From: Verrucomicrobiia bacterium
GTDB lineage: Bacteria > Verrucomicrobiota > Verrucomicrobiia > Opitutales > Cerasicoccaceae
Assembly: GCA_030425485.1 (NCBI GenBank)
Contig: JAUIAM010000021.1
Location: 1-64,000, forward strand
Length of the DNA: 64,000 bases
Direction of reading: 5' to 3'
Made by a program: the position numbers and the translations under genes. The notes beneath the pieces are model-generated. The model did not search any database. It was not told where the DNA came from and worked only from the letters and a program-made list of their open reading frames with translations. How positions within the stretch are numbered: the stretch's first letter is position 1; each line of letters opens with the position of its first letter. Of this stretch, positions 46,981-55,416 are shown one piece after another.

Positions 46981-47655
46981 ATGGAGTCCGCCACCGAAGC
47001 CAAAATCATGCGCACTGTCGACTTCGACGGAGACGAGCGCGAAGCCGCCCTGAAGGAGGCCGTTTTCCTGCAAGAGCGCGTCGACGAGTACGTGGCGGCC
47101 AGCTTCGGCAGCAGACACCACTATCAGGTAAACAAAACCCAAGCCTCCCCCGGCAATACCCTGACCTCTATCCGGCGCGGCAGCGGTGAGATCATCATCG
47201 AGACGAACTTTGGCCAAAACACCCGCTACGGCCCGGGCGGTGCCCACAAGTACTACTGCACCTACGTCGAAGTCTCCCACAAAAACCACGCGCTGGACCA
47301 AGCCGTAAAAACAACTGAGACAGTAAAATGGTGCCTACAGGCTTCATTCGGAGTACTCGGCGCCCTTATATTTTTTACGTTAATCCAACTGACGGGTGCA
47401 GTTGCTCAAGCGAAAAGAGCCATGGGTATCGGAATGGTGTTCGTCATTATGTCATGTGCCGCCATTGGCGGATTCGCCGGCACGCTCGTCGGGAGATGGT
47501 ATTATAGACTTAGATATCGGTCACAGGAAAATAGCGGCGAAATCGACGAACTCGAAGACGACTGGGCCAACATGCAGGAGACCATCGAGATCATTTTTGA
47601 CAAAAGCCAGGGCTTTAACTTTGACCACGCCCGAGGGGCAAATCACTACGAGTAA
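46981..47655 (+). CDS. tandem paralog 1, membrane protein of unknown family
   Basis: About 224 residues from ATG 46981 (MESATEAKIMRTVDFDGDE); the longer ORF start would run into rnpB. The N-terminal 105 residues are soluble with the phrases RTVDFDGDEREAA, SPGNTLTSIRRGSGEIIIETNFG and YYCTYVEVSHKNHALD. Two membrane helices follow (about 118-140 and 150-175), then an acidic C-terminus ending FNFDHARGANHYE. The next gene repeats the same plan, so the pair arose by duplication. I do not recognise the family. Confidence 0.75.
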   Translation: MESATEAKIMRTVDFDGDEREAALKEAVFLQERVDEYVAASFGSRHHYQVNKTQASPGNTLTSIRRGSGEIIIETNFGQNTRYGPGGAHKYYCTYVEVSHKNHALDQAVKTTETVKWCLQASFGVLGALIFFTLIQLTGAVAQAKRAMGIGMVFVIMSCAAIGGFAGTLVGRWYYRLRYRSQENSGEIDELEDDWANMQETIEIIFDKSQGFNFDHARGANHYE

Positions 47656-47673
47656 CCCCACCCCACACGCACC

Positions 47674-48336
47674 ATGTCCAACGCCACTGAAGAACGCCTG
47701 ATCCGCAGCGTCGATTTTGACGGGGACGAGCGCGAAGCGGCAGAGGCCCGGGCAAATCGCAATTGCCACGCCCTCGCCCGCTACCTGGAGGCGAACTTCC
47801 CCCGCCGCAACGGCTACCGGGTCAAGCGCAGCACCGCCTCTGTCGGCAATACCCTGACCCGCATCCGCAAAGGCAGTTGCGAAATTACGGTCGAGACGAA
47901 CTTCGGGCTCAACACGGCATTCGAGGCGGGCAAGGCCTATAACTACTATTGCCACTACGTCGTAGCCGCGCACCGCAACCGCGCCCTCGACAGCGTGGTC
48001 TTTTTCAACGACCAGATCATGTGGGGCAGCCGGGCCTTTTACGGCTTCATGATCGGCCTGCCAATCGTGTTTTACTTCATTTACCTTGCGGCTGGAGGCT
48101 ACCTCTACCCCTCACTTTACTTCGGCTCGCTCGCGCTCTTTGTCGGCGCATCCGTCCTGACCCGCCTGCTCTACAAGCAGATCAAGGCCGCCGTGCTCAA
48201 GCGCAGCAGCACGCAGGACATGGACCGCGAATGGGGCGAACTACGCGCCTGGATTGACGAGCAGTTTGTGGCCGAGAAAGACTTTAGCTTTGACCAAAGC
48301 CGCGCAGGCATCCCCTACGAACGCGAGCTTTTTTAG
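47674..48336 (+). CDS. tandem paralog 2, membrane protein of unknown family
   Basis: A 220-residue paralog of the preceding gene, 18 bp downstream. Shared features are RSVDFDGDEREAA, SVGNTLTRIRKGSCEITVETNFG, YYCHYVVAAHRNRALD, two membrane helices (about 115-155) and the C-terminal FSFDQSRAGIPYERE. The conserved blocks in the soluble N-terminal half suggest a real domain rather than a generic membrane protein. Function unknown. Confidence 0.78.
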   Translation: MSNATEERLIRSVDFDGDEREAAEARANRNCHALARYLEANFPRRNGYRVKRSTASVGNTLTRIRKGSCEITVETNFGLNTAFEAGKAYNYYCHYVVAAHRNRALDSVVFFNDQIMWGSRAFYGFMIGLPIVFYFIYLAAGGYLYPSLYFGSLALFVGASVLTRLLYKQIKAAVLKRSSTQDMDREWGELRAWIDEQFVAEKDFSFDQSRAGIPYERELF

Positions 48337-48463
48337 TTGGACTTCCAACAACACGAACTCCGCCTACTACGTTTGCATAAAGGCGAGCTGGAAGAGAGAT
48401 GCATGTGTGATCTCATCCGGAGTAATACCGTCTTCCCATAACTATGATAAAGTCAGTGGCACG

Positions 48464-48518
48464 GGTAGGGATGCCTGCCTCAGGCATCCGCGGACGACTG
48501 GGGGCAGCCGTCCCTACC
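48464..48518. repeat. composite multi-hairpin repeat (REP-like)
   Basis: Outer arms GGTAGGGA/TCCCTACC enclose two hairpins, GGATGCCTG-CCT-CAGGCATCC (perfect) and GGACGACTG-GGGG-CAGCCGTCC (one mismatch). The outer arms share bases with the inner hairpins, so alternative folds compete. It is probably a dispersed intergenic repeat; only one copy is in the window. Confidence 0.6.
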
Positions 48519-48630
48519 AACATCTTATCAATCATTTTTGGAAACGCGATAAGCCACTCTGCGGACGAGTCAAAGGACCTTCAATTCCGTACAAAAAAGC
48601 ATGAAGGCTAACCTTTCGGCAGATGAACGA

Positions 48631-48667
48631 GGAGATCCCTCGACTCGCTGTACTCGCTCAGGATGAC
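48631..48667. repeat. possible dispersed GAGATCCCTCGACT...CTCAGGATGAC element
   Basis: The sequence GGAGATCCCTCGACTCGC...TCGCTCAGGATGAC resembles a repeat I recall as widespread in bacterial intergenic DNA. Only one copy is in the window. Confidence 0.4.
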
Positions 48668-48783
48668 AACAGCCTGCTATTATCCCAAGCGAGAGCCACT
48701 ATGTGTACCGTGAGCTAAGTTCCTCGCATAAGTTTGGGTGCAACCCAGTTTGGATGCTCCTCTGGGATTACGGTAACAGGACA

Positions 48784-49152
48784 CTAGGGGCCGACGACGA
48801 TGCGCGGGTAGATCGCGCTGGGGTCGGGCTGCTGGGCTTTGACGAAGCCGATGTTCTCCGGGGCAATGGTCATGCTTTTGGTCTCCGGGTCGTTGACCAG
48901 GATGCCATTGGTGTTAAACCACTCAACACGGTAGCTGACCGCCATGGGCTTGTCCGTCGTGTTGATCAGGTTGGCCTGAAGCACCTTCGAGTCCTTGATC
49001 TGGCCATCGACCAGCTTGACCTCGAGATCGTCCTTGAGCTTCGGGTCGGTGATGACGAAGCGCTGGTTCTTGTAGTCGATGTTCGACGGTGAGCTGGAGC
49101 AGCCAGCCAGGAAAGCCAGAGCGAGAAACAGAAGAGCGAAGGTGGTTTTCAT
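48784..49152 (-). CDS. YcfL-like lipoprotein (DUF1425)
   Basis: A 122-residue lipoprotein with lipobox LAFLAGC and a beta-sandwich domain containing VLQANLINTTDKPMAVSYRVEWFNTNG, the DUF1425/YcfL signature. The ATG at 49152 is used, since the ORF track start at 49329 runs into the neighbouring region. It lies 64 bp after the DevA gene and may be part of the same transcript. YcfL function is unknown; it is outer-membrane associated in other bacteria. Confidence 0.78.
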   Translation of the reverse strand: MKTTFALLFLALAFLAGCSSSPSNIDYKNQRFVITDPKLKDDLEVKLVDGQIKDSKVLQANLINTTDKPMAVSYRVEWFNTNGILVNDPETKSMTIAPENIGFVKAQQPDPSAIYPRIVVGP

Positions 49153-49216
49153 GTCAAACGATGATGTCCGATCACCGCTACAGCGCAAGGGAATTTGCCG
49201 AAGTGGGGAGCAAAAA

Positions 49217-49915
49217 TCAGGACGGCTGTGACTCGTCTGCGCCGAGGACACCGTCCTCCAGCTCGACGATGCGGTCGGCCACGTCGAGGATGCGCGTGTC
49301 GTGCGTGACCAGCAAAATAGTGGAGCCAAACTGTTTGGCCAGCCGCTGGATGTGATTCACGATGTCGCGCCCGGTCTTGCCGTCGAGCGAGGCGGTGGGC
49401 TCGTCCGCCAGCACGATCTTGGGCTTGTGCACGAGGGCACGGGCGATGGCTACGCGCTGCTGCTGACCGCCGGAGAGCTGGCTCGGCTTCTTGTTCACGT
49501 GCTCGCCCAACCCGACCTGCTCCAGGATCTCCACCGCCTGCGGACGGGCCTTGCGGGCGGTCATCTTCGGGTCGAAGGACAGCGGCATCATCACGTTTTG
49601 CGTCACGCTGAGCGAGGCAATGAGGTGGTGATTCTGGAAAATAAAGCCGATCTGCCTGCGCACTTGCACGAGGTCTTCCTTTTTGGCGTTGGCCAGCGAA
49701 CGCCCCCGTACCTCGATGCTCCCCTCCTGCACCGTGCGCAGCCCGCCCACAAGCTTGAGCAGGGTCGATTTCCCCGAGCCGGAAGGCCCGGTGATGATGA
49801 CGATCTCGCCCGGATAGAAGTCCGCCGAGACGCCGTGCAGCACCTCCTTCATGCCGTTGCCCTCGCGAAAGGAGTAACGGAGATCTTTTATGCGGATGAT
49901 GGGTTCGTCGGACAT
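49217..49915 (-). CDS. DevA-type ABC transporter ATP-binding protein
   Basis: A 232-residue MacB/LolD-type ATPase. Walker A GPSGSGKST, signature LSGGQQQRVAIARAL, Walker B KIVLADEPTASLD and the H-loop VTHD are all intact. The ATG at 49915 (MSDEPIIRIKDLRYSF) is the start. It powers the permease at 50.1-51.3 kb. It lies 163 bp after that permease, the gap carrying a short repeat. DevBCA exporters move glycolipids or other envelope compounds in cyanobacteria; the cargo here is unknown. Confidence 0.92.
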   Translation of the reverse strand: MSDEPIIRIKDLRYSFREGNGMKEVLHGVSADFYPGEIVIITGPSGSGKSTLLKLVGGLRTVQEGSIEVRGRSLANAKKEDLVQVRRQIGFIFQNHHLIASLSVTQNVMMPLSFDPKMTARKARPQAVEILEQVGLGEHVNKKPSQLSGGQQQRVAIARALVHKPKIVLADEPTASLDGKTGRDIVNHIQRLAKQFGSTILLVTHDTRILDVADRIVELEDGVLGADESQPS

Positions 49916-49932
49916 GGAAGTTGGATAAGGTG

Positions 49933-49962
49933 TTATTAACCGCAAAGGGCGCGAAGATCGCA
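49933..49962. repeat. CGCAAAG-type repeat fragment
   Basis: TTATTAACCGCAAAGGGCGCGAAGATCGCAAAG belongs to the same AT-biased repeat type as 61195-61222. It lies in the gap between devC and devA. Confidence 0.4.
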
Positions 49963-50078
49963 AAGCGTTGCCATATCTGTTCCAGTATTTTGCCCCGTAA
50001 AACAGAACACCCGTTCATTCATGGGCGGAGAATGAATCAAACTTTGTCCCCTTCGTGCCGGTGTGTTGAATCGACTCA

Positions 50079-51251
50079 TCAGAAAATTTCAGCGGGGTTG
50101 GCGGCACGGAGCTTGCGCGTGGCGAGGGCGCCGGCGATCAGGCACATGAAGAGCGTGAGGAAGAAAATGATGACGCAGTTGAGCGGGTCGAGGTAGGTCG
50201 CCATGTGGGCCACCTGCCGGGTAAAGTAGAACATGACCGCTGTCAGCGCGGTGCCGGGGATGAACCCGAATACGCTCAGGATGACCGACTCCTGCAGAAT
50301 GACGCCCGTAAAATAGCTATCGCGGAAACCGATGGACTTGAGCGTGGCATACTCCTCAAGGTGGTCGGTCACGTCGGTGTAGAGAATCTGGTAAACGATG
50401 ACCGCGCCCACGATGAGCGCGACGGCCATCGAGGCCGTGATGACAAAGCCGATGGGGGTACGCTCGCGCCAGTACTGCATCTCGTATTCGAGAAAGCCCT
50501 TGCGCGTGTACAGGCGCACGTCCTGGGGCAAAAAGCTGCCCAGCTCGGTCAGGACGGCCTCGGCGTCAGCACCGGGTTTGAGCTGAATCAAGCCGAGACT
50601 GACCACGGCGCGATCACCGCCCGGCCACAGGGGCAGAAAGGTGGCCTCATTCATGAGCATGTTACCATCGGCCACAAAAGTCGGGGCACAGGAAAAGAGC
50701 CCCTCGATGGTAACGCGGCGGTTGGCCACCTCGGTCACGGCCTCGCCGCTCTGCTCCACTTCGCGCACGAAGGGGCCAAGTTCGGGGCGGGAAAGGCGGT
50801 CGTAGAGCGCGACGCCGTCACGCTTGAGCTTCCAGCGCTGGGAGGAAATCTCCGGGTCGGAGAAGGCCTCCCTGGCCGGGTCCCAAGCCATGATAAAGAC
50901 TTCGCGCGTGCTCTGGTTTTCTGTGTTAATCAGGGGCAAGGCGCCCACGTACATAGGCACGACCTGCTCGACCTCGGCCAAGCCCTCGGCCTGCACGAGT
51001 CGGCGCAGGGGGAAGCCCTTGCTCACGCCAAGGTACTCGTACTGGCTGCTGACGACGAAGATGTCCGCCTTCATCTTGGCGTGCGGTCCGACCACCTGCT
51101 CAAAGAGCGCGGAGTTGAGCCCCATCTGAAACATCATCATGGTCACGGCAAAGGTGATGCCCGCCACCGCGGCGAAGAAGCGTTTCTTCTCCTTGACGAG
51201 GTTGAGCCAGGCCAGCGGGATGCCTAGCGGAATGATCCGGTTGAGCAGCAT
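50079..51251 (-). CDS. DevC-type ABC transporter permease
   Basis: A 390-residue FtsX/MacB-like permease. One helix lies at residues 25-45 (FFAAVAGITFAVTMMMFQMGLNS), then a large periplasmic domain, then three helices at the end (PIGFVITASMAVALIVGAVIVYQILYT and two more). This layout, and DVTDHLEEYATLKSIGF in the coupling region, match DevC. The start lies 3 bp after the VapD stop codon, so the toxin gene is co-transcribed with the exporter. Confidence 0.9.
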   Translation of the reverse strand: MLLNRIIPLGIPLAWLNLVKEKKRFFAAVAGITFAVTMMMFQMGLNSALFEQVVGPHAKMKADIFVVSSQYEYLGVSKGFPLRRLVQAEGLAEVEQVVPMYVGALPLINTENQSTREVFIMAWDPAREAFSDPEISSQRWKLKRDGVALYDRLSRPELGPFVREVEQSGEAVTEVANRRVTIEGLFSCAPTFVADGNMLMNEATFLPLWPGGDRAVVSLGLIQLKPGADAEAVLTELGSFLPQDVRLYTRKGFLEYEMQYWRERTPIGFVITASMAVALIVGAVIVYQILYTDVTDHLEEYATLKSIGFRDSYFTGVILQESVILSVFGFIPGTALTAVMFYFTRQVAHMATYLDPLNCVIIFFLTLFMCLIAGALATRKLRAANPAEIF

Positions 51252-51254
51252 GGT

Positions 51255-51539
51255 CTAGTATGGCTCTTTAATAACGGATGTAAAATCGGACCACTGTTCG
51301 ATGCGGAAAGTACGAATATCTCGTACGCTGGCGGGGAACCACGCCAGTGCGCGGAGCGCCTGTATTGCGCGAAAAAGATTGGCCATGTCTTCGTCCTCAG
51401 TGGTGTAAAGACTACCCTGAACCCATTGAAATCCGTAGCCAGCAAGCGTTACCTTAATATCGGCATAGGCCTGGGACACACCTTTTTCGTGGTGGCGTTC
51501 CGTCTCGGCGACAACCAGATCAAATGCAATCGCAAACAT
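51255..51539 (-). CDS. vapD: VapD family toxin (virulence-associated protein D, Cas2-like fold)
   Basis: A 94-residue protein from ATG 51539: MFAIAFDLVVAETERHHEKG. It has YADIKVTLAGYGFQWVQGSLY and FPASVRDIRTFRIEQWSDFT, closely following the known VapD pattern (MYALAFDL..., GFEWTQGSVY, SVRDIRAFKVEDFSDFT). VapD is a Cas2-like endoribonuclease toxin in Helicobacter and Haemophilus. Asp7 is the expected metal-binding aspartate. The ORF track start at 51626 is too early. It lies 2 bp after a small upstream gene, its likely antitoxin, and 3 bp before devC. Confidence 0.88.
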   Translation of the reverse strand: MFAIAFDLVVAETERHHEKGVSQAYADIKVTLAGYGFQWVQGSLYTTEDEDMANLFRAIQALRALAWFPASVRDIRTFRIEQWSDFTSVIKEPY

Positions 51540-51541
51540 GC

Positions 51542-51763
51542 CTAGGCAGCCGGGTCGTGCCGGGCTTTCGAGTATGGGTAGTCCATGACTTCTCCCGTTG
51601 CGGGCACTTCGATACGCAACAGCCATTCTCCGTCATCACGCTGACGAGATGGCTCCAGGATATGGTATGTCGGACCATATTCGCCAAAGGTACGGTACTG
51701 GCCTAGCAACTGTGTATCATCGAAGCTGGCAACACTGTTTTGCATGAGTTTAAAGTCGTTCAT
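51542..51763 (-). CDS. probable VapD antitoxin (VapX/DUF5397-like)
   Basis: A 73-residue protein from ATG 51763 (MNDFKLMQNSVASFDDTQ). The core GQYRTFGEYGPTYHILEPS and WLLRIEVPATGEVMDYPYSKA resemble small DUF5397-type proteins found beside vapD, which I recall only approximately. It precedes vapD by 2 bp, the usual antitoxin-toxin order. ORF-track start 51832 would overlap the DevB gene. Function is inferred from position; a biochemical role is not shown. Confidence 0.65.
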   Translation of the reverse strand: MNDFKLMQNSVASFDDTQLLGQYRTFGEYGPTYHILEPSRQRDDGEWLLRIEVPATGEVMDYPYSKARHDPAA

Positions 51764-51800
51764 ATAGGCGGGAATGTCAAGGTTTGTGCCCCTGTCTGGC

Positions 51801-52991
51801 TCAGGGCTGAATCTTGACTGTGACTTGGGCACCGATCAGCGAGCGGACCGCAGTGGGGTCGTCAAACTTGACCCGCACCATGACGACGCGCTTGTCGGCA
51901 AAGGCGGTCGGATCACGGCTAAAGAGGTCGTTCGGGGCGACGCGGGAGGCCACGCGGGAGACCTTGCCCGTGAGCTCTCCCGAGAGGGGCTGGCCGGAAA
52001 TAGTCGCAGCCTGCCCTACCTTGACCAAGGCGATGTCGTCGATGTAGACCTCGGCCTCGACGTACATCTCGCTCGTGTCGGCCAGCGAAAGCAAGCCCTC
52101 CATGCCCACGGCTTCACCGGGGCGGGCGTTGATTGCCAATACCGTACCGGCAAGCGGAGCCTTGACCGTGGCTTGAGCGAGCTGCGCCTTTGCCTGGGCC
52201 ACTTGAGCGGCAGCGGCGTCGGCCTGAGCCTGCACCTGCTTGATCTGGGCCTGAGCGATAGCCTGCTCGGCCTCGATCCCCGCACGCTCGGCTGCGATGA
52301 TACCGAGCTGGTCGCTGGCCGTCTTGGCATCGGCTTGTGCGGCTTTGACCTGGGTTTCTAAAATTTTCTGCTGAGCGGGGAAAGTCGCGTGCAGTTTGTT
52401 CATCTCAAGCCGGAGCACGGCCTGCTGGAACTCGATCTCGACGCGGTCGCTCTTGCCCGGGTCCCACTCCTTGATCACTCGGGTGTGCTCGTCGATCTCG
52501 CCTTGCAGGCGCTGGACGCCCGCGAGGTAGTCGCTTTTGGCCTGCGCAAGCTGGGCCTCGGCCTGCTCGACCGCGATTTGGGCGGCGGAGGCTTCCTGCG
52601 CGGCCACGGCCTGCCGGGCCTCCAACACGGCAAGTCGCTGGGTAAAGACACCCGCCTGTTGCTGGGCAATGCTCACGCCCTCAGCCGCAGCGGCGGCCTC
52701 TTTTTCTGCCGCTGTCACCGCAGCCTGCAAGAGCGGCGCACTGGTCAGCGTGGCCAGCGTGTCGCCCGCCTTGACCGCATCGCCGACCTTGACCTTGAGC
52801 TCAGCCACAATGGCTTGCCCGGTTGCTCCCGCCGGAGCGGCTACCTCGACCAGTCCCTCGCCCGGCACAATCCGGCCTAGCGCGGCCACTTGTCGCTGGG
52901 CCTGAAGCCCCGTACTGGCCATTAACAGGCAAGTGAGCACGCTCAGGCCAAGGGGCATCGTGGTGCGGGAACGGAAATTGCGCAAAAACAT
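51801..52991 (-). CDS. DevB-type HlyD membrane fusion protein
   Basis: About 396 residues from ATG 52991 with an N-terminal signal/anchor (LGLSVLTCLLMASTGLQA). A biotinyl-lipoyl-like domain surrounds a long coiled-coil hairpin rich in Ala, Gln and Glu (AAVTAAEKEAAAAAEGVSIAQQQ and onward). The C-terminal barrel has VKAPLAGTVLAINARPGEAVGMEG. This is the adaptor of a DevBCA exporter. It heads the operon devB-antitoxin-vapD-devC-devA. Confidence 0.9.
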   Translation of the reverse strand: MFLRNFRSRTTMPLGLSVLTCLLMASTGLQAQRQVAALGRIVPGEGLVEVAAPAGATGQAIVAELKVKVGDAVKAGDTLATLTSAPLLQAAVTAAEKEAAAAAEGVSIAQQQAGVFTQRLAVLEARQAVAAQEASAAQIAVEQAEAQLAQAKSDYLAGVQRLQGEIDEHTRVIKEWDPGKSDRVEIEFQQAVLRLEMNKLHATFPAQQKILETQVKAAQADAKTASDQLGIIAAERAGIEAEQAIAQAQIKQVQAQADAAAAQVAQAKAQLAQATVKAPLAGTVLAINARPGEAVGMEGLLSLADTSEMYVEAEVYIDDIALVKVGQAATISGQPLSGELTGKVSRVASRVAPNDLFSRDPTAFADKRVVMVRVKFDDPTAVRSLIGAQVTVKIQP

Positions 52992-53187
52992 AAGCGGTGA
53001 GCATAGCCCCCGGCGCTCAGGCTTCAATGACGAAAGAAGGCCGAAGTCCGTAATCACATTGAGGGCCCGTCCAGGTCAGATAACAGGGTTAATCCATAGG
53101 TAGAATAGATACGCTTTGGGGCACTTCAATTATCCTACCATTTGAATTTGACAGAACGATAAAAAATGAACTCTTAATGCAAAACAT

Positions 53188-54225
53188 ATGAAAAAGCGTA
53201 CCCATTCTGCCCGGACTTTTATCGTTATTTTGCTTTCTTGCGGTCTCGCCGCCGTGTCTCCCCTCGCTGCCAGCATGCATATCGATACCGTGACGGTGGG
53301 TAATGCTGGCAATCTGGCAGACGCTGCAACCGGATATGGGGCGGTGGGCTACAACTACCATGTAAGCACCTATGAAGTAACTAACGCCCAATACACAACG
53401 TTTCTCAATTCAGTAGCCAGCACGGATACCCACGGCGTCTACAACGCATTGATGGGTTCGCATGCACTCGGTGGAATTGAACGCAGTGGCACCTCGGGCA
53501 GCTATACCTATACGGTAAAGGATGGCTTTGCCAACAAACCGGTTAATTACGTAAGCTTCTGGGATGCCGCCCGCTTTTCGAACTGGCTGACAAACGGACA
53601 GCCTACAGGCAGTCAGGACGCCTCAACCACTGAAAGCGGCACCTACGCGTTGAACGGCGTTACAAATCCGAACAACTCGTGGATGCTCCGCGATACGACG
53701 GCCTTCAATAATGGCGGAGTCGCCATCGCCAATGCCGATGAATGGTACAAGGCTGCCTACTATGATCCAAGCCTGAACACAGGCAATGGCGGCTACTGGC
53801 TGTATCCGACACAAAGCAATGGAACCCCCCTGGCGCAAACAGCACCCGGCGGCAGCAACAGTGCCAATTTTATGGATCAGGAGTTTTACTCTCCTTACGG
53901 CAACCCCATTGACGTCGGCTCATACATCGGCACGACGAGCGCCTATGGGGCTTACGATATGGCCGGAAACGTCTCGGAATGGCTGGAAGAAATCAACGGG
54001 ACCCATCCACAATGGCGCAATTACCGTGGCGGCTCCTTCGGTGATTGGCCCATTATGCAGGAGGCTGACTACGAAAGCCCAGGCCTGCTCCCCGATCAGG
54101 TTGCCGACGCGATAGGCTTTCGAATCGTGTCATTGAACGCGATTCCCGAACCGTCAAGCTACGCTTTGCTGGCCGGCCTTACCGTGGCATTGATTGCCAT
54201 GCTGCGTCGCCGCCAAACCCGGTAA
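53188..54225 (+). CDS. PEP-CTERM protein with SUMF1/formylglycine-generating-enzyme fold
   Basis: A 345-residue exported protein. A signal peptide (residues 1-29) is followed by an FGE-sulfatase/SUMF1 domain (YEVTNAQYTTFLNSVA, PVNYVSFWDAARFSNWL, YGAYDMAGNVSEWLEE, YRGGSFGDWP, AIGFRIVS). The C-terminal AIPEPSSYALLAGLTVALIA with RRRQTR is the PEP-CTERM signal. No cysteine is present after the signal peptide, so the copper-dependent FGE active site is absent and it is probably a binding or structural protein. The exosortase is not in the window. Confidence 0.85.
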   Translation: MKKRTHSARTFIVILLSCGLAAVSPLAASMHIDTVTVGNAGNLADAATGYGAVGYNYHVSTYEVTNAQYTTFLNSVASTDTHGVYNALMGSHALGGIERSGTSGSYTYTVKDGFANKPVNYVSFWDAARFSNWLTNGQPTGSQDASTTESGTYALNGVTNPNNSWMLRDTTAFNNGGVAIANADEWYKAAYYDPSLNTGNGGYWLYPTQSNGTPLAQTAPGGSNSANFMDQEFYSPYGNPIDVGSYIGTTSAYGAYDMAGNVSEWLEEINGTHPQWRNYRGGSFGDWPIMQEADYESPGLLPDQVADAIGFRIVSLNAIPEPSSYALLAGLTVALIAMLRRRQTR

Positions 54226-54318
54226 CCCCCGGTCAGAACCAGAAGTCGGTCTGGACGCGCGGCCGATAAGCCTACGACAAGTGCTTAGCCGTGTTGCGGA
54301 ACAGAGGGAATCCCAAGC

Positions 54319-55230
54319 TTGTCTCTGCGCCCCGATATGGCTTTGCTGGCAACCTTTATGACCGTCGCAGAATCCTACGCCCGCTGCCACGCGCTGACCC
54401 GCGAGCACTACGAGAACTTCCCCGTGGCCAAGCTCGTGCCCAAGGCGATCCGCCCCTACGTCAGCGCCGTCTATGCCTTTGCCCGCACCGCAGACGACAT
54501 CGCAGACGAGGGCTGGGGCCTGGCCGGGAGCCCTACCCCACAGGACCGCGTGGCCGCACTGGATGCCTACGAGGAACAGCTTGTGGCCGCCGCCGAGGGA
54601 CGCCCCGTCGGCGACGAGTACGCCTGGATTTTCCTCGCTCTGGCCGACACGATCGAAAAGACCGGCGCGCCGCTCCAGCTCTTTCGCGACCTGCTCAGTG
54701 CCTTTAAACAAGACTGCATCAAACTGCGCTACGAGACGCACGCCGAGGTGCTCGACTACTGCCGCCGCAGCGCGAACCCCATTGGCCGCCTCGTGCTCAT
54801 CCTGCACGGCCACGCCGACACGCAGAAGTTTGCCTGGTCTGACCAGATCTGCACCGCGCTCCAACTGGCCAACTTCTGGCAAGACGTGAGCGTGGACATC
54901 AAAAAGGATGGCCGCATCTACGTCCCCCGGGAGGACTGGGCCACCTTTGGCGTGACCGAAGCCATGTTTTCCCAACCGCCCGCGAGCCCGGAGTTCCGCC
55001 GCTGCCTCAAGCATCAGGTAGACCGCACCTATGCGCTCTTCAAAGAAGGGCGCGTGCTCTCCCGGCACCTGCCCTTTCCGCTCAGCATGGAAATCCGCCT
55101 GACCTGGCTCGGCGGGCAAACCATCCTGGACAAAATCATCGCCGCTGACTACGACACCGTCAGCGCACGCCCCAAGATAAACAAATTCGACAAGATCAAG
55201 CTCCTGCAAAAAGCCGCCTTCACCAGGTAG
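54319..55230 (+). CDS. hpnC: squalene synthase HpnC (presqualene diphosphate to hydroxysqualene step)
   Basis: A 303-residue squalene/phytoene-synthase-fold enzyme. The first aspartate-rich motif is RTADDIADEG, and the second metal-binding region is FWQDVSVDIKKDGRIYVP. The early phrase CHALTREHYENFPVAKLVPK is typical of HpnC. It converts presqualene diphosphate to hydroxysqualene. The start at TTG 54319 has GAGGGA upstream, while the ATG at 54337 has none; both are possible. A terminator-like hairpin follows before the hpnDE gene. Confidence 0.9.
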   Translation: MSLRPDMALLATFMTVAESYARCHALTREHYENFPVAKLVPKAIRPYVSAVYAFARTADDIADEGWGLAGSPTPQDRVAALDAYEEQLVAAAEGRPVGDEYAWIFLALADTIEKTGAPLQLFRDLLSAFKQDCIKLRYETHAEVLDYCRRSANPIGRLVLILHGHADTQKFAWSDQICTALQLANFWQDVSVDIKKDGRIYVPREDWATFGVTEAMFSQPPASPEFRRCLKHQVDRTYALFKEGRVLSRHLPFPLSMEIRLTWLGGQTILDKIIAADYDTVSARPKINKFDKIKLLQKAAFTR

Positions 55231-55255
55231 CAGGACGCGGTCCTGCACCTGTGAT
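55230..55255. repeat. GCAGGAC-NNN-GTCCTGCACCTGTGAT repeat, copy 1
   Basis: The hairpin GCAGGAC/GTCCTGC plus the tail ACCTGTGAT, shared in inverted orientation with 58397-58422. It begins at the last base of the hpnC stop codon. Confidence 0.6.
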
Positions 55256-55274
55256 CCTTCGGATCACTCTTTTT
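55251..55274 (+). terminator. terminator after hpnC
   Basis: GTGATCC-TTC-GGATCAC followed by TCTTTTT. Confidence 0.75.
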
Positions 55275-55416
55275 GGTGGCATTGGCGAATACTTCAAGCT
55301 TACGTAAGCATCCGGTGAGGCTGGCTCAGCTTTTGGACAATAGCAGAGCGTTTGTAAACATTAACGCCTTGCCAGCGGGGGGCATTGTTCGTGGATTAGC
55401 AGTTTGTTGCCAAATC

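Larger units (their letters stand above)
48337..48783. other. 447-bp intergenic region with two repeat elements
   Basis: No gene is supported here. It contains the multi-hairpin repeat at 48464-48518 and the CTCGACTCGC element at 48631-48667, both listed separately. It separates the tandem paralogs from the convergent ycfL gene. Confidence 0.6.

Noticed and set aside
46593-47189. Plus-strand ORFs across the rnpB region
   Set aside because: They overlap the conserved RNase P RNA and have no protein-like motifs.
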